NCBI GenBank assembly: GCA_963834705.1
Contig: CAWICV010000001.1
Span: forward strand, 124,001 to 188,000
Reading direction: 5' to 3'
Source: RYN-230 sp963834705
GTDB taxonomy: Bacteria > Actinomycetota > Actinomycetes > Streptosporangiales > Streptosporangiaceae
DNA: 64,000 nucleotides
Shown here: one piece after another, positions 40,350 through 48,400 of the stretch
Layout of the letters: each line of letters starts with the position of its first letter
Position numbering within the stretch: the first letter of the stretch is position 1
Notes under the pieces: model-generated
Databases searched by the model: none
The model's input: the letters and a program-made list of their open reading frames with translations, nothing else
Told to the model about the DNA's origin: nothing
Program-made: the position numbers and the translations under genes

Positions 40350-41648
40350 TCACGCCTCCAGGGCGAAGCGCATGGCGCGGAATTTGGTGACCGTCTCGGC
40401 CAGCTCGGCAGCGGGGTCGGAGTCGGCTACGATGCCGCCGCCGGCGAACAGCCGGGCCCGCGGGCCGTCCAGCTCCGCGCAGCGCAGCGCGATGCCCCAT
40501 TCCCCGTTCCCGGCGCTGTCCACCCAGCCCACCGGGCCCGCGTAGCGGCCGCGATCCATCCCCTCCAGCTCCCGGATCAGCTCCATGGCCGCCTCGGTCG
40601 GGGTACCGCAGACGGCCGCCGACGGGTGCAGGGCGTTCAGCAGGGTGAGCACGGAATGGCCCGCGCCGCTGGCGTCCCGCGCGGACAGCGTGCCATGCAC
40701 CGTGGTGGCCAGGTGCTGCAGGTTGGCGAACTTGAGCAGCACCGGGCGCTCGGCCACGGTGAGCTGGTCGCACAGCGGGGCCAGCGAGTCCCGCACGCTG
40801 GCCGCCGCGTACTCGTGCTCCTCGGTCTCCTTGGCCGACGCGAGCAGCCCGGCGCCGAGCGCCTCGTCCTCCGCAGCGTCCTGGCCGCGCGGCGCCGTGC
40901 CGGCCAGCACCAGCGAGCTGACCTGGCTGCCCTGCCGTTTGATCAGCAGTTCCGGGGTGGCGCCGGTCAGCCCGGCACAGGCGAACGTGTAGCACTCCGG
41001 GTAGCGGGCGGCCAGCCGGGCCAGCAGCAGCCGCTCGTCGATCGGCGCCGCCGCGGACGCGTACAGGTCCCGGGCCAGCACCACCTTGTGCAGCCCGCCC
41101 GCCCTGATCCGGGCGATCGCCGCGGCGACCACCCGTTCCCACTCCGGCGCGGTCAGGCTGCCGTCATGCCAGCGGATCTCGCCCGGAGCCGGGGGAGTGG
41201 ACCGGTCCAGGGCCGCCGGGTCACCGGACGGCCAACTGGGACGGGTTGACCGGCGCCGGGAAATGCTGGTCAGCCAGGCCTGCCCGGCCCGCCGGCCCAG
41301 CACCAGCTGGGGCAGTACCAGCACTGACCCGTCCGACGCCGGATCGAAGGTGAAGCTGCCGAACGCCACCGGCCCGCAGCCGGGCGCCCCCACCTCGTCG
41401 TCGATCCGGGCTCCGTCAAGCGCTTCGCGCAGCCACTTGTCGGCCGCGGTGAACCGGTCCTCCCCGGCCGGCAGGGTGACCCGGGCCACCTCGCCCCAGC
41501 CGATGAGCCCTTCGCCGCCGTGAATCCAGGCCAGCGCGCCCGGGCTAGGCAGCTGGCTGGCCAGGTCACCTGGGTCGGCGACAAGGACGGTCCGGACCGT
41601 GAGCCCCGCCGTCTCCAGTTCTGCTGTGCTGCCTGATCCAGATCCCAC
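40350..41648 (-). CDS. menF: Isochorismate synthase (MenF-type)
   Basis: 432 residues from GTG 41648 (TTG 41657 also in frame), probably leaderless with TACAGT 8 nt upstream. Chorismate-binding fold: the catalytic Lys region LHKVVLARDLYASAAA, FACAGLTGATPELLIKR, VLAGTAPRG, SAKETEEHEYAA with metal-binding Glu, HPSAAVCGTPTEAAMELI and GGGIVADSDPAAELAET. It makes isochorismate for MenD. A salicylate or siderophore role is less likely given menD, menC and menE nearby. Confidence 0.9.
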   Translation of the reverse strand: MGSGSGSTAELETAGLTVRTVLVADPGDLASQLPSPGALAWIHGGEGLIGWGEVARVTLPAGEDRFTAADKWLREALDGARIDDEVGAPGCGPVAFGSFTFDPASDGSVLVLPQLVLGRRAGQAWLTSISRRRSTRPSWPSGDPAALDRSTPPAPGEIRWHDGSLTAPEWERVVAAAIARIRAGGLHKVVLARDLYASAAAPIDERLLLARLAARYPECYTFACAGLTGATPELLIKRQGSQVSSLVLAGTAPRGQDAAEDEALGAGLLASAKETEEHEYAAASVRDSLAPLCDQLTVAERPVLLKFANLQHLATTVHGTLSARDASGAGHSVLTLLNALHPSAAVCGTPTEAAMELIRELEGMDRGRYAGPVGWVDSAGNGEWGIALRCAELDGPRARLFAGGGIVADSDPAAELAETVTKFRAMRFALEA

Positions 41649-41656
41649 GGAATTCA

Positions 41657-41662
41657 ACTGTA
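41657..41662 (-). promoter_or_regulatory. -10 box TACAGT, leaderless menF promoter
   Basis: Minus strand, 8 nt before GTG 41648. Confidence 0.45.
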
Positions 41663-41703
41663 CGAGGAAGCAGCGGCCGGACTGGCCGCGGGGGGAGTAG
41701 GTG

Positions 41704-43848
41704 TCACTGGGCCCGGGTGAGGTGCACCGGCGGGGTGGCCGCCTCCTCGGCCCGGGGCCGGGCCAGCCTGCTGGGCCACCACATGTGCCGTCCGACGTCC
41801 AGGGTCAGCGCGGTGACCAGGACAGACCGGACGATGAGGGTATCCAGCAGCACGCCCAGCGCGACGGTGAAGCCGACCTCGGTGAGGATCACCAGCGGCA
41901 GCGTGCCAAGGGTGGCGAACGTGCCCGCGAGAATTAGCCCGGCCGAGGTGATCACCCCCCCGGTGGCGGCCAGGCCGGCCAGCATGCCGCGGTGCGTGCC
42001 CGACTTGATCGTCTCCTCCCGGACCCGGGTCATCAGGAAGATGTTGTAGTCGATGCCCAGTGCGACCAGGAACACGAACGCGAACAGCGGCATCGAGTTG
42101 TCCGCGCCGGCGAACCCGAAGACGTACTTGAAGAACACCGCCGAGATGCCGAGCGAGGCGAAGTAGGACAGGATCACGGTGCCGACCAGCAGCAGCGGTG
42201 CGACCACTGCGCGGAGCAGCAGGGCCAAAATGATCAGCACCACGACCAGCACCAACGGGATGATCACGTTGCGGTCCCGGATGGCGTAGTTCTCCACGTC
42301 GAGGTTGATCGCGGTGGCCCCGCCGACCTTGGCGTCCGCGCCGGGCACCGCGTGCACCGCGTCGCGTACCCGGTTGACCGTGGCGTACGCGGCCTGGCTG
42401 TCCGGCGGCACGGCCAGCGTGCCCTGGACCAGCACCAGCCCGCCGCGGACCACCGGCGGGCTGGCCGCGGCGATGCCTTTCGTGCTGGCCAGCGCGGCGC
42501 GCAGCGGCGCGGCCGCGGTGGCCTTGCCGATCACCTGGACCGGCTGGCCGGAGCCGGCCGGGAAGTGCGCGGCCAGCACCTTCTCGCCCGCGACCGCGCT
42601 CGGCGTGCCGCGGTAGGACTGGGCCTGGGTGAGCGTGCCGAACCGGAAGCCGATCAGGCCGAGCGAGAACACGGCCAGGATCACCGCGGTGAGAATCCAG
42701 ATCGACCGGGGACGGCCGGCGATCCGCTGGCCGATCCGGGCCCACGGGCCGTGCGAGGTCGGGTCGGCCGAGCCGTACCGCGGCTTGTAGGGCCAGAACA
42801 CCCAGCGGCCGGTGATCACCAGCAGCGCGGGCAGCAGCGTGATCATGGCCAGCAGCCCGACCGCGATGCCGATCGCGGCCACCGGGCCCAGCCCGGAGAT
42901 GTCCGCCGAGTCCGCGGCCAGCAGGCACAGCATGCCGGCGATGACGGTCAGCCCGCTGGCGATGATGGCCGGCCCGGCCCGGCGCATGGCGATGGCCATG
43001 GCCTCGTGCCGGTCCTCATGCCGGCGCAGTTCCTCCCGGTACCGGGCCACCAGCAGCAGCGCGTAGTCGGTGGACGCACCCAGCACCAGGACCACCAGGA
43101 TGCCCGCGCTCTGCCCGTTCACCACCAGGCCGGCGTGCTGGATGAGCAGGTAGATGAACGCTTGGGAGGCGGTCAGCGCGACCCCGGCCGAGATGATCGG
43201 CAGCAGCCAGAGGACCGGGCTGCGGTAAGTGAGCAGCAGCAGCACGATGACCACGGCCAGCGTCGCGTACAGCAGCGTGGAGTCGATGCCCTTGAAGATC
43301 TTGACCGAGTCGGCCGCGCTGGCCGCCGGGCCGGTCACGTAGGCGTGCAGGCCGGGGTCGCCGGATCCGGCCACGCTGTGCAGCTTGTTCACGAAGCTGG
43401 TGATCGCGTTGCTGTAGCCGAGGTGCGCCTGGATGAGGATCTGCGCGGCCTTGCCGTCCTTGGCCGGCACCGGGCCGATGACCTGGCCGGCATGCGGCAG
43501 CGCGGCGAACGCGCGGGCGTCCGCGGCCACCTTGGCCAGGTCGGCCTGAGTCAGGCCGGACGGCCGCACGTAGACCACCACGGCTGGGTTCAGGTTCTTA
43601 GCCGTGAAGTGGTCCTGCAGGTTGAGCGCCTGGGTGGACTCGGCCGAGGCGGGCAGGTAGGCGGAGGCATCGTTCTTCTCCGCGCCCATCAGCTTCCCGG
43701 CCAGTGAGCCGAGCAGGGCGATCACGATCAGCCAGAACGCGAGCACCGCCCACTTCGACCGCCGCCCGCTGGGCAGGGCCGCGATCCGGCGGCCCCAGCT
43801 GGTCTTCCCCGTACTGCCTGCTCCTGTGTTGGTTGCCCCCGTGGCCAC
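41704..43848 (-). CDS. MMPL-family RND-type membrane transporter
   Basis: 714 residues, 12 helices in two repeats. Each half has an extracytoplasmic domain after helix 1 and a GxxxDY segment: LVLGASTDYALLLVARYREE and LVALGIDYNIFLMTRVREE, carrying the Asp-Tyr pairs used for proton coupling. Ends with a short basic, Ala-rich tail. MMPL proteins export lipids or drugs using proton motive force. GTG start with GGGAGGA upstream. The regulatory region carries a palindrome and repeats, suggesting a local repressor, but no regulator gene adjoins it in the window. Confidence 0.92.
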   Translation of the reverse strand: MATGATNTGAGSTGKTSWGRRIAALPSGRRSKWAVLAFWLIVIALLGSLAGKLMGAEKNDASAYLPASAESTQALNLQDHFTAKNLNPAVVVYVRPSGLTQADLAKVAADARAFAALPHAGQVIGPVPAKDGKAAQILIQAHLGYSNAITSFVNKLHSVAGSGDPGLHAYVTGPAASAADSVKIFKGIDSTLLYATLAVVIVLLLLTYRSPVLWLLPIISAGVALTASQAFIYLLIQHAGLVVNGQSAGILVVLVLGASTDYALLLVARYREELRRHEDRHEAMAIAMRRAGPAIIASGLTVIAGMLCLLAADSADISGLGPVAAIGIAVGLLAMITLLPALLVITGRWVFWPYKPRYGSADPTSHGPWARIGQRIAGRPRSIWILTAVILAVFSLGLIGFRFGTLTQAQSYRGTPSAVAGEKVLAAHFPAGSGQPVQVIGKATAAAPLRAALASTKGIAAASPPVVRGGLVLVQGTLAVPPDSQAAYATVNRVRDAVHAVPGADAKVGGATAINLDVENYAIRDRNVIIPLVLVVVLIILALLLRAVVAPLLLVGTVILSYFASLGISAVFFKYVFGFAGADNSMPLFAFVFLVALGIDYNIFLMTRVREETIKSGTHRGMLAGLAATGGVITSAGLILAGTFATLGTLPLVILTEVGFTVALGVLLDTLIVRSVLVTALTLDVGRHMWWPSRLARPRAEEAATPPVHLTRAQ

Positions 43849-43901
43849 AGAATCCTCCCGAGCGATGCCGATGCCCGCCGGCCCGTCCGGCTGGCACCGC
43901 G

Positions 43902-43945
43902 TACACGATGTATCGCGTTTGCTGGCAATGTCAAGTCATATCGCG
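43902..43945 (-). promoter_or_regulatory. MMPL promoter with palindrome and flanking direct repeats
   Basis: Minus strand: consensus TTGACA (43934-43929) and a TACATC-like -10 after 16 nt. TACA-CGA-TGTA (43902-43912) overlaps the -10. TATCGCG is repeated at 43911-43917 and 43939-43945 (plus-strand reading), flanking the -35. It looks like a repressor-controlled promoter. Confidence 0.55.
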
Positions 43946-44360
43946 AGTGTTGGATGAATTGGGCTGGCTTCGCGTGGCTGGCCCCAGGCATGTGCGGCTG
44001 ACGCGCCGGAGTCGGCTGCTGCCCGCAGAACGTTCCCCTGTCGCCGCTGGCCAGCGGCGTCACCCTCGGACCAGACCACCGGGGCGGCCAGTCCTGCCTG
44101 CCGGCCAGCCGGGCGGGCGGCCGGTGCGGGCGCCTGGTCCCGTGCGCCCTGCGGACAGTCTGGCAGCCGGCCGCGGACGGCGGCAAACGCGTTTCCTGGC
44201 CGCTGGGGCAGGCGCCACCGCTGGGACTGACGCCGGATCCGCGCCGACGTTGGGGTCCTGAGGCTGGTGTCGCCGTTGGTCTGGCGCCGAGGTGTGTTCT
44301 GGCCGGCCGTCCAGCCAGGGCGTGCTAATCTCTGCCTAAGCCAATTACCTATTATAACAG
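43946..44360. other. Intergenic region without recognisable gene
   Basis: 415 bp. Open frames here are Pro/Arg/Gly-rich composition artefacts with no family resemblance. Nothing further seen. Confidence 0.5.
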
Positions 44361-44366
44361 TAGGAT
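44361..44366 (+). promoter_or_regulatory. -10 box TAGGAT, leaderless
   Basis: 7 nt before ATG 44374, in an unusually AT-rich patch (44342-44372). Confidence 0.6.
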
Positions 44367-44373
44367 AACTAGG

Positions 44374-44862
44374 ATGCTTCTCGCGAACAACGGAGTCCGC
44401 CAGCGGCTGAGCCCATCCCGGCTGGCCGCGCTGGCCCAGGCGGCCGCAGCCCGGCATGACTGGGCCGGCCAGGCCCGGTATGACCAGGACGAGCGGTGGT
44501 ACCAGCGGCTGGAACAAGGCGACAACCACGAGGTCTGGCTGCTCAGCTGGCTGCCCGGGCAGCGCACTGGGTTCCACGACCACTGTGGGTCCGCGGGGGC
44601 GTTCGCGGTCGTGCACGGCGAGCTGCGCGAGTACACCACGGCTGGCGGCTGGGGGACCGGCATGCCGGCCGGTGCCGATTTCGCGGCCGGCCGGGTACGG
44701 TCGTTCGGGCCGGCTCATGTACACGAGGTGGTGAACCGCTCCGCCGGGCCGGCCGTGAGCATCCACGCCTACTCCCCGCCGCTGGCCGGGATGCGGCGCT
44801 ACGAACTGACCAGCGGCGGCCTGGTGCTGGCCACCGTGGAGACGGCAGGGGAGCGCTGGTGA
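44374..44862 (+). CDS. Cysteine dioxygenase family protein
   Basis: 162 residues, cupin fold. Iron ligands: His68 and His70 in GFHDHCGSAGAF and a further His in AHVHEVVNRS (115 or 117). The Cys in HDHC and SIHAYSPPL fit the bacterial cysteine dioxygenase group, which oxidises cysteine (or 3-mercaptopropionate) to the sulfinate. Overlaps the rhodanese gene by 4 bp, so thiol oxidation and sulfur transfer are coupled. Leaderless start. Confidence 0.88.
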   Translation: MLLANNGVRQRLSPSRLAALAQAAAARHDWAGQARYDQDERWYQRLEQGDNHEVWLLSWLPGQRTGFHDHCGSAGAFAVVHGELREYTTAGGWGTGMPAGADFAAGRVRSFGPAHVHEVVNRSAGPAVSIHAYSPPLAGMRRYELTSGGLVLATVETAGERW

Positions 44863-45293
44863 GCGAGCACAGGCCGCCGGGTGCGCGCACCATCGACGAG
44901 TTGCTCGGCGCGGCCCGGGCCCGGCTGGACCGGGTTGGCCCGCGGCAGGCCCAGGCCGCGGTGCAGGACGGGGCGTTGCTGGTGGACATCCGGCCCGCCG
45001 CCCAGCGGGCCGCCGAGGGTGAGGTGCCCGGCGCCCTGGTGATCGAGCGCAACGTGCTGGAATGGCGGCTCGACCCGGCCTCGGACGCGCGGCTGCCCGA
45101 AGCGGGCCGGTACGACCTGCCGGTCATCGTGATGTGCTCGCAGGGCTACACATCCAGCCTGGCCGCGGCCTCGCTGCAGGACCTCGGCCTGGCCGCGGCG
45201 ACCGACCTGGCCGGCGGCTTCCAGGCCTGGGCCGCCGCCGGCCTCCCCGTGGTGCGGCCGCCCCGCACGGCTGGTGACCGCGTGCCGCACTGA
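44859..45293 (+). CDS. Rhodanese-like sulfurtransferase
   Basis: 144 residues from GTG 44859. Single rhodanese domain: LLVDIRPAAQRAAEGEVPGA, ERNVLEWRLDP, then the active loop IVMCSQGYTSSLAA with catalytic Cys93, and DLAGGFQAWAAAGLP at the end. It probably handles sulfane sulfur alongside the cysteine dioxygenase. Translationally coupled to it. Confidence 0.9.
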   Translation: MSEHRPPGARTIDELLGAARARLDRVGPRQAQAAVQDGALLVDIRPAAQRAAEGEVPGALVIERNVLEWRLDPASDARLPEAGRYDLPVIVMCSQGYTSSLAAASLQDLGLAAATDLAGGFQAWAAAGLPVVRPPRTAGDRVPH

Positions 45294-45304
45294 CTGCACC
45301 GCCT

Positions 45305-45369
45305 GCCCGTTGATGATCAGATGAATAGTGTCGTGGGAGCGACACCAGACGTTTGATCATCAAATGGGC
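45305..45369. repeat. 65-bp nested inverted repeat
   Basis: Outer perfect arms TTGATGATCA (45310-45319) and TGATCATCAA (45354-45363), extended by GCCC/GGGC. An inner hairpin GTGTCG/CGACAC (45328-45333 with 45340-45345) sits between. It starts 12 bp after the rhodanese stop. It could end the dioxygenase operon, or be a small mobile palindrome; its base composition differs from the surroundings. Confidence 0.8.
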
Positions 45370-45391
45370 GTTATCACTCGGGCCCAGGGCA

Positions 45392-45409
45392 CCATGACAT
45401 CTGTCATGG
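45392..45409. promoter_or_regulatory. Palindromic operator upstream of the two-component system
   Basis: CCATGACA-TC-TGTCATGG, an 18-bp perfect palindrome with 2-nt centre, about 65 bp before the kinase start. Position and symmetry fit a site for a dimeric NarL-type regulator, most simply the one encoded two genes on (inference). Confidence 0.65.
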
Positions 45410-45465
45410 GCGGGTGGTGACGCTCGGCAGCGGCCGGCTGGCTGGTCACCCGGCAGAATCGGATC

Positions 45466-46881
45466 ATGTCCGACGCGATGCTGACCGCGGGGGCGCCGGT
45501 ACGCGCCGGCGCCGGAGACCGGCCAGGTGGCCCAGAGCGCCCGGATCGAGCAGACTCGTCCTATGTGCTCCTTCGTGACCAGGCTGAGTTCGGCGGGGCG
45601 GGCTGGGGCCACCGGGCGGGCTGGGGCCACCGGCCGGGCCGGTGGCTGGCCTGGTTCGGGGCCATGACCCAGGCCCCGGCCCGGTGGCGGGCCACGGCCG
45701 AGGGCCACGCCGGCCCCGCCGAGGCGGACCCGGCGCTGGATCACCTGATGCCCAGCTCCCGGTTGCGCCGGTTCGGCTGGGTGTTCGCCGCGATCTGGCT
45801 GGTCTACCTGGCCCAGCCGGCCAGTACGGCGTGGAACCAGCATGACCTGGTGCGCCGGTATCTGGGGCTGGCCACGCTCGTCGCGTTCGCGGCGGTGTTC
45901 GTCGCGACGTTCGCGCTGTCCCGGCGGCGGGCCGACCGGCAGGTGCCGCTCGCCTTTGGGGCGGGCGCGCTGGCCATCGAGGCCGCATTCATCGCGTTCG
46001 GCTACTACAGCATCGGCGGGTTCGCCTCGGCGCTGCTCATCTACCTGGCCGTGATGGCGGTGTTCCTGCTGCCCGCCCGGATCGGGTGGGCCGTGGTGGT
46101 GGTGTCCGCAGCGGCCTCGGTGGCCGTGCCCGCCATGCGTGGCTGGCCGCCGGACGGGACGCTGGCGTTTCAGATCTTCGTCTCGGCGCTGGCCGCGTTC
46201 GGCGTGACCCAGCTCATCCAGCGCAACATGCAGCTGGCCGCGGCCCGGAACGAGCTGACCCGGCTGGCTCTGGCCGACGAGCGCAACCGGTTCGCCCGCG
46301 ACCTGCACGACATCCTGGGCCACTCGCTGACCGTGGTGGCGGTCAAGGCCGAGCTGGCCGGGCGGCTGGCCGGCCTGGATCCGGCCCGGGCCGAGGCCGA
46401 GATCGGTGACGTGGAGCGGATCGCCCGGCAGGCGCTGGCCGACGTGCGGGCCGCGGCGGCCGGCTACCGCGAGGTGACCCTGGACGGGGAGCTGGCCAGC
46501 GCCCGCACCGCGCTGGCCGCCGCGGGCATCGCGGCCGACCTGCCAGACCACGAGATCAGCGGGCTCCCGCGGCTGCGCCAGGAGCTGTTCGGCTGGGCCG
46601 TCCGGGAGGGCGTGACCAACGTGATCCGGCACAGCGGGGCCACCCGCTGCGTCATCCGGGTCAGCCCGGACGAGGTGGAGATCAGCGACGATGGCACCGG
46701 CCCGGGCCAGTGCCCGCGCGCACCGGCGGCGCAGGCCGCCGGCCCGGACGCGGGGCCGGACGCGCTCCCGTCCGGGCACGGGCTGAACGGTCTGCGCGAG
46801 CGGGCAGCCGCCGCGGGCGCCACTATCGGCGTCGCCCGGTCTGCGCTGGGTGGCTTCGCCCTCCGGGTGCGGATGACATGA
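45466..46881 (+). CDS. Two-component sensor histidine kinase (HisKA_3 type)
   Basis: 471 residues. A ~100-residue Gly/Arg/Pro-rich N-terminus is followed by about six membrane helices (residues ~100-245). The dimerisation box is RNRFARDLHDILGHSLTVVA with phospho-acceptor His281. The ATPase has the N-box EGVTNVIRHSGATR and the G-box SGHGLNGLRERAAAAGA. No separate sensor domain, so it probably senses the membrane or a partner. The response regulator follows after 7 bp. Confidence 0.93.
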   Translation: MSDAMLTAGAPVRAGAGDRPGGPERPDRADSSYVLLRDQAEFGGAGWGHRAGWGHRPGRWLAWFGAMTQAPARWRATAEGHAGPAEADPALDHLMPSSRLRRFGWVFAAIWLVYLAQPASTAWNQHDLVRRYLGLATLVAFAAVFVATFALSRRRADRQVPLAFGAGALAIEAAFIAFGYYSIGGFASALLIYLAVMAVFLLPARIGWAVVVVSAAASVAVPAMRGWPPDGTLAFQIFVSALAAFGVTQLIQRNMQLAAARNELTRLALADERNRFARDLHDILGHSLTVVAVKAELAGRLAGLDPARAEAEIGDVERIARQALADVRAAAAGYREVTLDGELASARTALAAAGIAADLPDHEISGLPRLRQELFGWAVREGVTNVIRHSGATRCVIRVSPDEVEISDDGTGPGQCPRAPAAQAAGPDAGPDALPSGHGLNGLRERAAAAGATIGVARSALGGFALRVRMT

Positions 46882-46888
46882 TCGCGCC

Positions 46889-47512
46889 GTGACCACACCG
46901 ATCCGGCTGCTCCTCGCGGATGACCAGGCCCTGGTCCGCGGCGCGCTGGCCGCCCTGCTCGCGCTGGAACCCGACCTGGACGTAGTGGCCGAGGTGGGCC
47001 GGGGCGACGACGTGCTGCCCGAGGCCCGGCGCACCCGGCCCGATGTCGCGCTGCTCGACGTGGAGATGCCCGGCCTGGACGGCATCAGCGCCACCGGCGA
47101 GCTGCGCGCGGCGCTGCCGTCCTGCCGGGTGCTGGTGGTGACCACGTTCGGCCGCCCCGGCTACCTGCGCCGGGCGATGGCCGCCGGGGCCAGTGGCTTC
47201 GTGGTCAAGGACACCCCGGCCCGGCAGCTCGCGGACGCGGTCCGCCGGGTGGCCTCCGGGCTGCGCGTGGTCGACCCGAGCCTGGCCGCCGAGACGCTGG
47301 CCGCCGGGGACAGCCCGCTCACCCCGCGGGAGACCGAGGTGCTGCGCACGGCCCGGGACGGCGGCACGGTGGCGGACATCGCCGCGGCCCTGCACCTGTC
47401 CGAGGGCACGGTGCGCAACCACCTGTCCGCGGCCATCGGCAAGACCGGCGCGCGTACCCGGGCCGAGGCGGTCCGGCTGGCCAGCGCGAACGGCTGGCTG
47501 CTGGGCAGCTGA
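46889..47512 (+). CDS. NarL/FixJ-family response regulator
   Basis: 207 residues. Receiver domain with acidic pair ADDQ, phospho-acceptor Asp57 in ALLDVEMPG, Thr in VVTTFG and Lys in VVKDT. LuxR-type HTH at the C-terminus: LTPRETEVLRTARDGGTVAD and LHLSEGTVRNHLSAAIGKTG. Pairs with the kinase just upstream. The palindrome at 45392-45409 is its best candidate target. No ABC transporter, the usual target of such pairs, adjoins. Confidence 0.94.
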   Translation: MTTPIRLLLADDQALVRGALAALLALEPDLDVVAEVGRGDDVLPEARRTRPDVALLDVEMPGLDGISATGELRAALPSCRVLVVTTFGRPGYLRRAMAAGASGFVVKDTPARQLADAVRRVASGLRVVDPSLAAETLAAGDSPLTPRETEVLRTARDGGTVADIAAALHLSEGTVRNHLSAAIGKTGARTRAEAVRLASANGWLLGS

Positions 47513-47557
47513 CCCTCGCGGGCCAGCTGATAACAGCAACAAGCAACGGGGCTGGAG

Positions 47558-48397
47558 ATGACGGGCGGAAACACGGCTGGCCAGGCGGGCGCCCAGCTCG
47601 GCGCGGTGCAGCAGACGCTGTTCATCCCGCTGGCCGCGCGGGCCCGGGAGACCCGGCGGAAGCGGCCAGTGCTGCACGACCCGAAGGCGGCCGAGCTGAT
47701 CACCTCGATCGAGTTCGACGCGGCCAAGTACGAGCGCGGGTTCGGCGGCTGGATGATGGTGCTGCGCACCGCGATCTACGATTTCTGGGTCCGCCAGTTC
47801 CTGGCTGAGCACCCGGGTGGCACCGTGGTGGAGCTGGGCACCGGCCTGAACACCCGGTTCGACCGGGTGGACAACGGCCAGGTGCACTGGATCGACCTGG
47901 ACCTGCCGGACACGATCGCGTTGCGCGGCCGGTTCTTCACCGACACGCGCCGCCGCCGGATGGTCCCCGCGTCGGTGCTCAGTGACGTGTGGCTGCCGGC
48001 CGTGACGGATAGCCCCGGTCCGTACTTCTTCGTCACCGAGGGCGTGCTGGCCTATCTGCCGGAGCCGGACGTCACCGCAGCGCTGGCCCGGCTCACCGCG
48101 CGGTTCCCCGGCGCGCGTCTGGCGCTGGACACCTACCCGCAGCGGATGCTCGAGCAGCAGCACAAGCTGGCCCAGCGGCGGGGCATCGCGCGCTGGCAGT
48201 GGGCGTGCGACGATCCCCGGACGCTGCAGCGGCTCGGCCTGCGGCTGGACGAGTCGGCCACGGTCACCCGGCCGCCCGCGGACATGCGCCGCGAGCTGCC
48301 GCCCGGCTACCGGTATCTGCTGCTGCCGCTGGCCGACCCGGTGCTGGGCCGGATGTTCGCCACGCTCAGCCTGTTCACCGCCACCGCCCCGGCCTGA
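47558..48397 (+). CDS. LCMT-type SAM-dependent methyltransferase
   Basis: 279 residues. LFIPLAARARETRR and LHDPKAAELI at the N-terminus, then the SAM-binding strand VVELGTGLNTRFDRVD, WIDLDLPD, and FVTEGVLAYLPEPDV: signature of the Ppm/Tcmp leucine-carboxyl-methyltransferase-like family found with polyketide synthases and in mycobacteria. It probably methylates a carboxylate or hydroxyl of a small molecule. It ends 3 bp from the convergent radical SAM gene. No biosynthetic cluster surrounds it. Confidence 0.9.
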   Translation: MTGGNTAGQAGAQLGAVQQTLFIPLAARARETRRKRPVLHDPKAAELITSIEFDAAKYERGFGGWMMVLRTAIYDFWVRQFLAEHPGGTVVELGTGLNTRFDRVDNGQVHWIDLDLPDTIALRGRFFTDTRRRRMVPASVLSDVWLPAVTDSPGPYFFVTEGVLAYLPEPDVTAALARLTARFPGARLALDTYPQRMLEQQHKLAQRRGIARWQWACDDPRTLQRLGLRLDESATVTRPPADMRRELPPGYRYLLLPLADPVLGRMFATLSLFTATAPA

Positions 48398-48400
48398 CCG

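Noticed and set aside
41992..43707. Long plus-strand open frame antisense to the MMPL gene.
   Set aside because: His/Gln/Arg/Asp-rich shadow; the MMPL frame has all family motifs.
43936..44360. Possible gene between the MMPL and dioxygenase genes.
   Set aside because: Both strands give only Arg/Pro/Gly-rich frames with no motif, start signal or hydrophobic pattern.
44340..44373. Riboswitch or T-box ahead of the dioxygenase gene.
   Set aside because: The AT-rich patch is explained by a -10 box 7 nt before the ATG; no room for a structured leader.
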